A DNA stretch of 44,471 nt from assembly GCA_016235825.1 (NCBI GenBank), contig JACRIL010000018.1:1-44471 (forward strand), written 5' to 3'. The notes beneath the pieces were generated by a model. That model saw nothing but the letters and a program-made list of their open reading frames with translations. It was not told the DNA's origin and searched no databases. Positions 42,764 through 44,471 of the stretch are shown one piece after another (the first letter of the stretch is position 1; every line of letters starts with the position of its first letter). The stretch is from Planctomycetota bacterium. GTDB taxonomy: Bacteria; Planctomycetota; Phycisphaerae; SM23-33. Position numbers and translations under genes: made by a program.

Positions 42764-44205
42764 GGGCGGTACGCCGTCTTGTCGCGAGAGATAAGGGCGC
42801 CGGGCAGGGCCTGGCTCTTGTCGCGGCATTTGCCCAGCACCGGGTCTTTCTCCAGGAACTGCTCCCAGCGGCTCATCGAATCGAGCATGGCCTTGCCCTG
42901 CTTGCAGTTGGCGATTGTCAGCTTGCCGGAGCGGACCAGGTCGTAATAAGGCCCCAGGTCGGTCTGGTGATACAGCCCGGCGAACTGGCGGTAGAATTCC
43001 TCGCGCGGCAGGCGGGTCGGCAGGACCGAGTGCATCGTGTCGAAGCACGAATAGTCGTAGGTCAGCAGATCGCCGAACTTCTGTCGGTAAAGCTCCGTGC
43101 CCGGCAGCGGCGTGAGGATCGTGAACTGGGTGTGCGTGATTTCCTTGGCCGTTACGTATTCCCTCAGCCGCCTGAATTCGTCGGCCGTCCAGTCGGGATC
43201 GACCAGGAAAGCGCCCCAGATTATCAGGCCGTTGTCCTTGAGGATCCTGATGGCCTCGTCGTTGACGCGGGTGGAGTTGGACTTGTTGACGCTCTTGAGC
43301 GTGTCGTCGGACGCGCCTTCCAGGCCCAGCAGCACGGCATACAGGCCGGTGTCGGTCCATTTTTTCACCAGTTCGGGGTGCCGCACGATGGAATCGGTCC
43401 GGCATTCCATCGAGAACCGCATGTTGAAGCCCTCGGAGCGGATCATGTCGGCGATGGCGTTCTCGCGCCGGTAGTTCATCAGGAAGTTATCGTCCACGAA
43501 GGTTACATGCCTGGTCGTTATGGTCTTGAGTTCCTGAATGACCCTCGGCGGCGACATCTGGTTGGTCCTGCCGCGGTAGAATTCCCAGACGCTGCAGAAG
43601 TTGCAGCGGTATGGGCAGCCTCGCCCGGTGGCAACGGACGTATCGGGCTTGTCGAACAGGAAGAAATATTCCGACCTGTACTGCTCAGTCAGGTCGCGGC
43701 GCGGAATAGCAAGGCTGTCCATGTTGACCAGGTTGTCAAGCTGGCGGTTGCGGACGAAGTTGCCGTCGCGGTCCTGCCAGACGAGGTTGGGCACGTCGTC
43801 CAGGCCGCGGCGGTCGGCCACCGCCTGCACAAGGCTGGGGAACACCAGTTCGCCCTCGCCCGTCGTGATGGCGTCGACCTGCGGGATGAAGAAATCTTCC
43901 GGCAGCAGCGAGGCGTGATGCCCGCCGACCACCGTGAATATCTCCTTCGAGAAACCCTTGACCGTCCTGATGACGTCCTGGGCCGCGTGGACCTCGACGG
44001 TAAGGGCCGTAACAGCCACCATCTCCGGCCAGAACTTGCGCAGCGCCGCGTCAAGGTTGCCGTCCAGCCGCATGTCCAGAATGCGGACGTCGTGCTCGGG
44101 CACAGTGGCCGCGACCATCTCAAGATGCAGAGGCTCGGGCATCGCCGCCAGGCGAAATCCTATCCCCTTGGTCAGATATTCCGGCTGAATCAGCAGTATC
44201 CGCAA
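42748..44205 (-). CDS. B12-binding-domain radical SAM protein
   Basis: A 485-aa enzyme. Residues 1-140 form a cobalamin-binding Rossmann-like domain (LHLEMVAATVPEHDVRILDM, VAVTALTVEVHAAQDVIRTV, FTVVGGHHASLLPEDF) that lacks the DxHxxG motif, as usual in this class. The radical SAM barrel follows, with the [4Fe-4S] cysteines C197, C201 and C204 in GRGCPYRCNFCSVW and VTFVDDNFL after it. Family members are typically methylases or ring-forming enzymes. The SVW-EFYRGR neighbourhood recalls hopanoid-modifying HpnR/HpnJ-type proteins, but the substrate is not proven. The start is TTG at 44205 with GGAG 9 nt upstream. It stands alone. The C-terminal PRRHR comes from a repeat. Confidence 0.88.
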   Translation of the reverse strand: MRILLIQPEYLTKGIGFRLAAMPEPLHLEMVAATVPEHDVRILDMRLDGNLDAALRKFWPEMVAVTALTVEVHAAQDVIRTVKGFSKEIFTVVGGHHASLLPEDFFIPQVDAITTGEGELVFPSLVQAVADRRGLDDVPNLVWQDRDGNFVRNRQLDNLVNMDSLAIPRRDLTEQYRSEYFFLFDKPDTSVATGRGCPYRCNFCSVWEFYRGRTNQMSPPRVIQELKTITTRHVTFVDDNFLMNYRRENAIADMIRSEGFNMRFSMECRTDSIVRHPELVKKWTDTGLYAVLLGLEGASDDTLKSVNKSNSTRVNDEAIRILKDNGLIIWGAFLVDPDWTADEFRRLREYVTAKEITHTQFTILTPLPGTELYRQKFGDLLTYDYSCFDTMHSVLPTRLPREEFYRQFAGLYHQTDLGPYYDLVRSGKLTIANCKQGKAMLDSMSRWEQFLEKDPVLGKCRDKSQALPGALISRDKTAYRPRRHR

Positions 44206-44232
44206 ACTGTCTTTGCTCCATGATACGTGAAA

Positions 44233-44249
44233 CCCCGCATAAAGCGGGG
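44233..44249. repeat. Small hairpin, CCCCGC unit
   Basis: CCCCGC-ataaa-GCGGGG, upstream of the radical SAM start. It belongs to the unit type seen at 33015-33161. Confidence 0.5.
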
Positions 44250-44323
44250 CCTGTTCTTGCGTCTCATACGTCAGACCGGGGAATTATATCAGCCAAAGGC
44301 AATTTGTCATTAAAAAATGTGGA

Positions 44324-44470
44324 TTATGCAGCTAGTTCCACCTTTAAATCTTCGCGCCGACTCCACGGAACCGGTTTAACGTCATAACTATCCAGAGCAT
44401 CAATAACACTAGGCGATATCTTCTGTTCCTGATCGTTAAGGAGTGCATAGGCGCGGGAATTTGGCGACCG
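44324..44470 (-). CDS. C-terminal fragment of an unidentified protein (cut by the window end)
   Basis: 48 codons on the minus strand before a TAA at 44324-44326: [18 protein letters not shown], then [20 protein letters not shown], then [10 protein letters not shown]. The composition is that of a real protein (charged, helical, no stops over the whole stretch). Its AT-richer codon use differs from the neighbouring genes. I do not recognise the family. The upstream part lies outside the window. Confidence 0.55.
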   Translation of the reverse strand, partial: RSPNSRAYALLNDQEQKISPSVIDALDSYDVKPVPWSRREDLKVELAA

Positions 44471-44471
44471 C

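Overview
This window (about 60% GC by eye) looks like a chromosomal contig from an anaerobic or microaerophilic planctomycete, most likely a Phycisphaerae-type member. That placement is an inference from gene content: a T2SS-type pseudopilin, a DUF58/BatA/VWA/DUF4175/prenyltransferase-fold cassette, MJ0042-type zinc ribbons, and strict-anaerobe oxygen-defence enzymes. No rRNA, tRNA or CRISPR array was found.

Layout. 1-560: a decayed IS1595-type transposase remnant beside a short, probably truncated DUF4253-like gene. 575-3350 (minus): an O2/peroxide-defence run, transcribed tpx, desulfoferrodoxin, ferritin, flavodiiron protein. 3698-6254 (minus): a pseudopilin and glucose-6-phosphate isomerase. 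6567-8759: an orphan fliS, a DUF167 gene, and a convergent zinc-ribbon/kinase-fold protein with a degenerate catalytic loop. 9357-15180 (plus): fhs, gatC, gatA, a zinc-ribbon gene and gatB, i.e. one-carbon metabolism plus the amidotransferase for Asn/Gln-tRNA. 15358-18281: a membrane-anchored coiled-coil protein with a C-terminal BRCT-like domain, then a class I aminotransferase. 18571-19629 (minus): a small frame-disrupted gene and a TPR-type lipoprotein. 19824-32999 (plus): a 13-kb cassette of DUF58, BatA-like/VWA, a second VWA membrane protein, a giant DUF4175-like coiled-coil membrane protein and a secreted alpha/alpha-toroid protein. The last three are joined by ATGA overlaps. 33567-38266 (minus): an RND efflux pump with its adaptor but no outer-membrane channel. 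38486-44205: a nucleoside hydrolase, a GH78-like rhamnosidase (overlapped by an out-of-frame beta-helix remnant) and a B12-binding radical SAM enzyme. 44324-44470: the C-terminus of an unidentified protein.

The most distinctive property is the density and grammar of small palindromic repeats between genes. At least five families are visible. Two copies of one family (3499-3643 and 11431-11545) share a nested architecture: outer stem, hairpin, inner stem, hairpin, centre, then the mirror image. Both have TCT loops on the left arm and AGA loops on the right. Two larger composites (8835-9085 and 18291-18575) are mirror-image arrays of different hairpin units. Several elements sit exactly at stop codons or supply the last codons of a protein (BatA-like, RND pump, radical SAM), and one is placed inside the gatCAB operon. 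This looks like an active or recently active family of non-autonomous elements, and it is the best candidate here for something undescribed.
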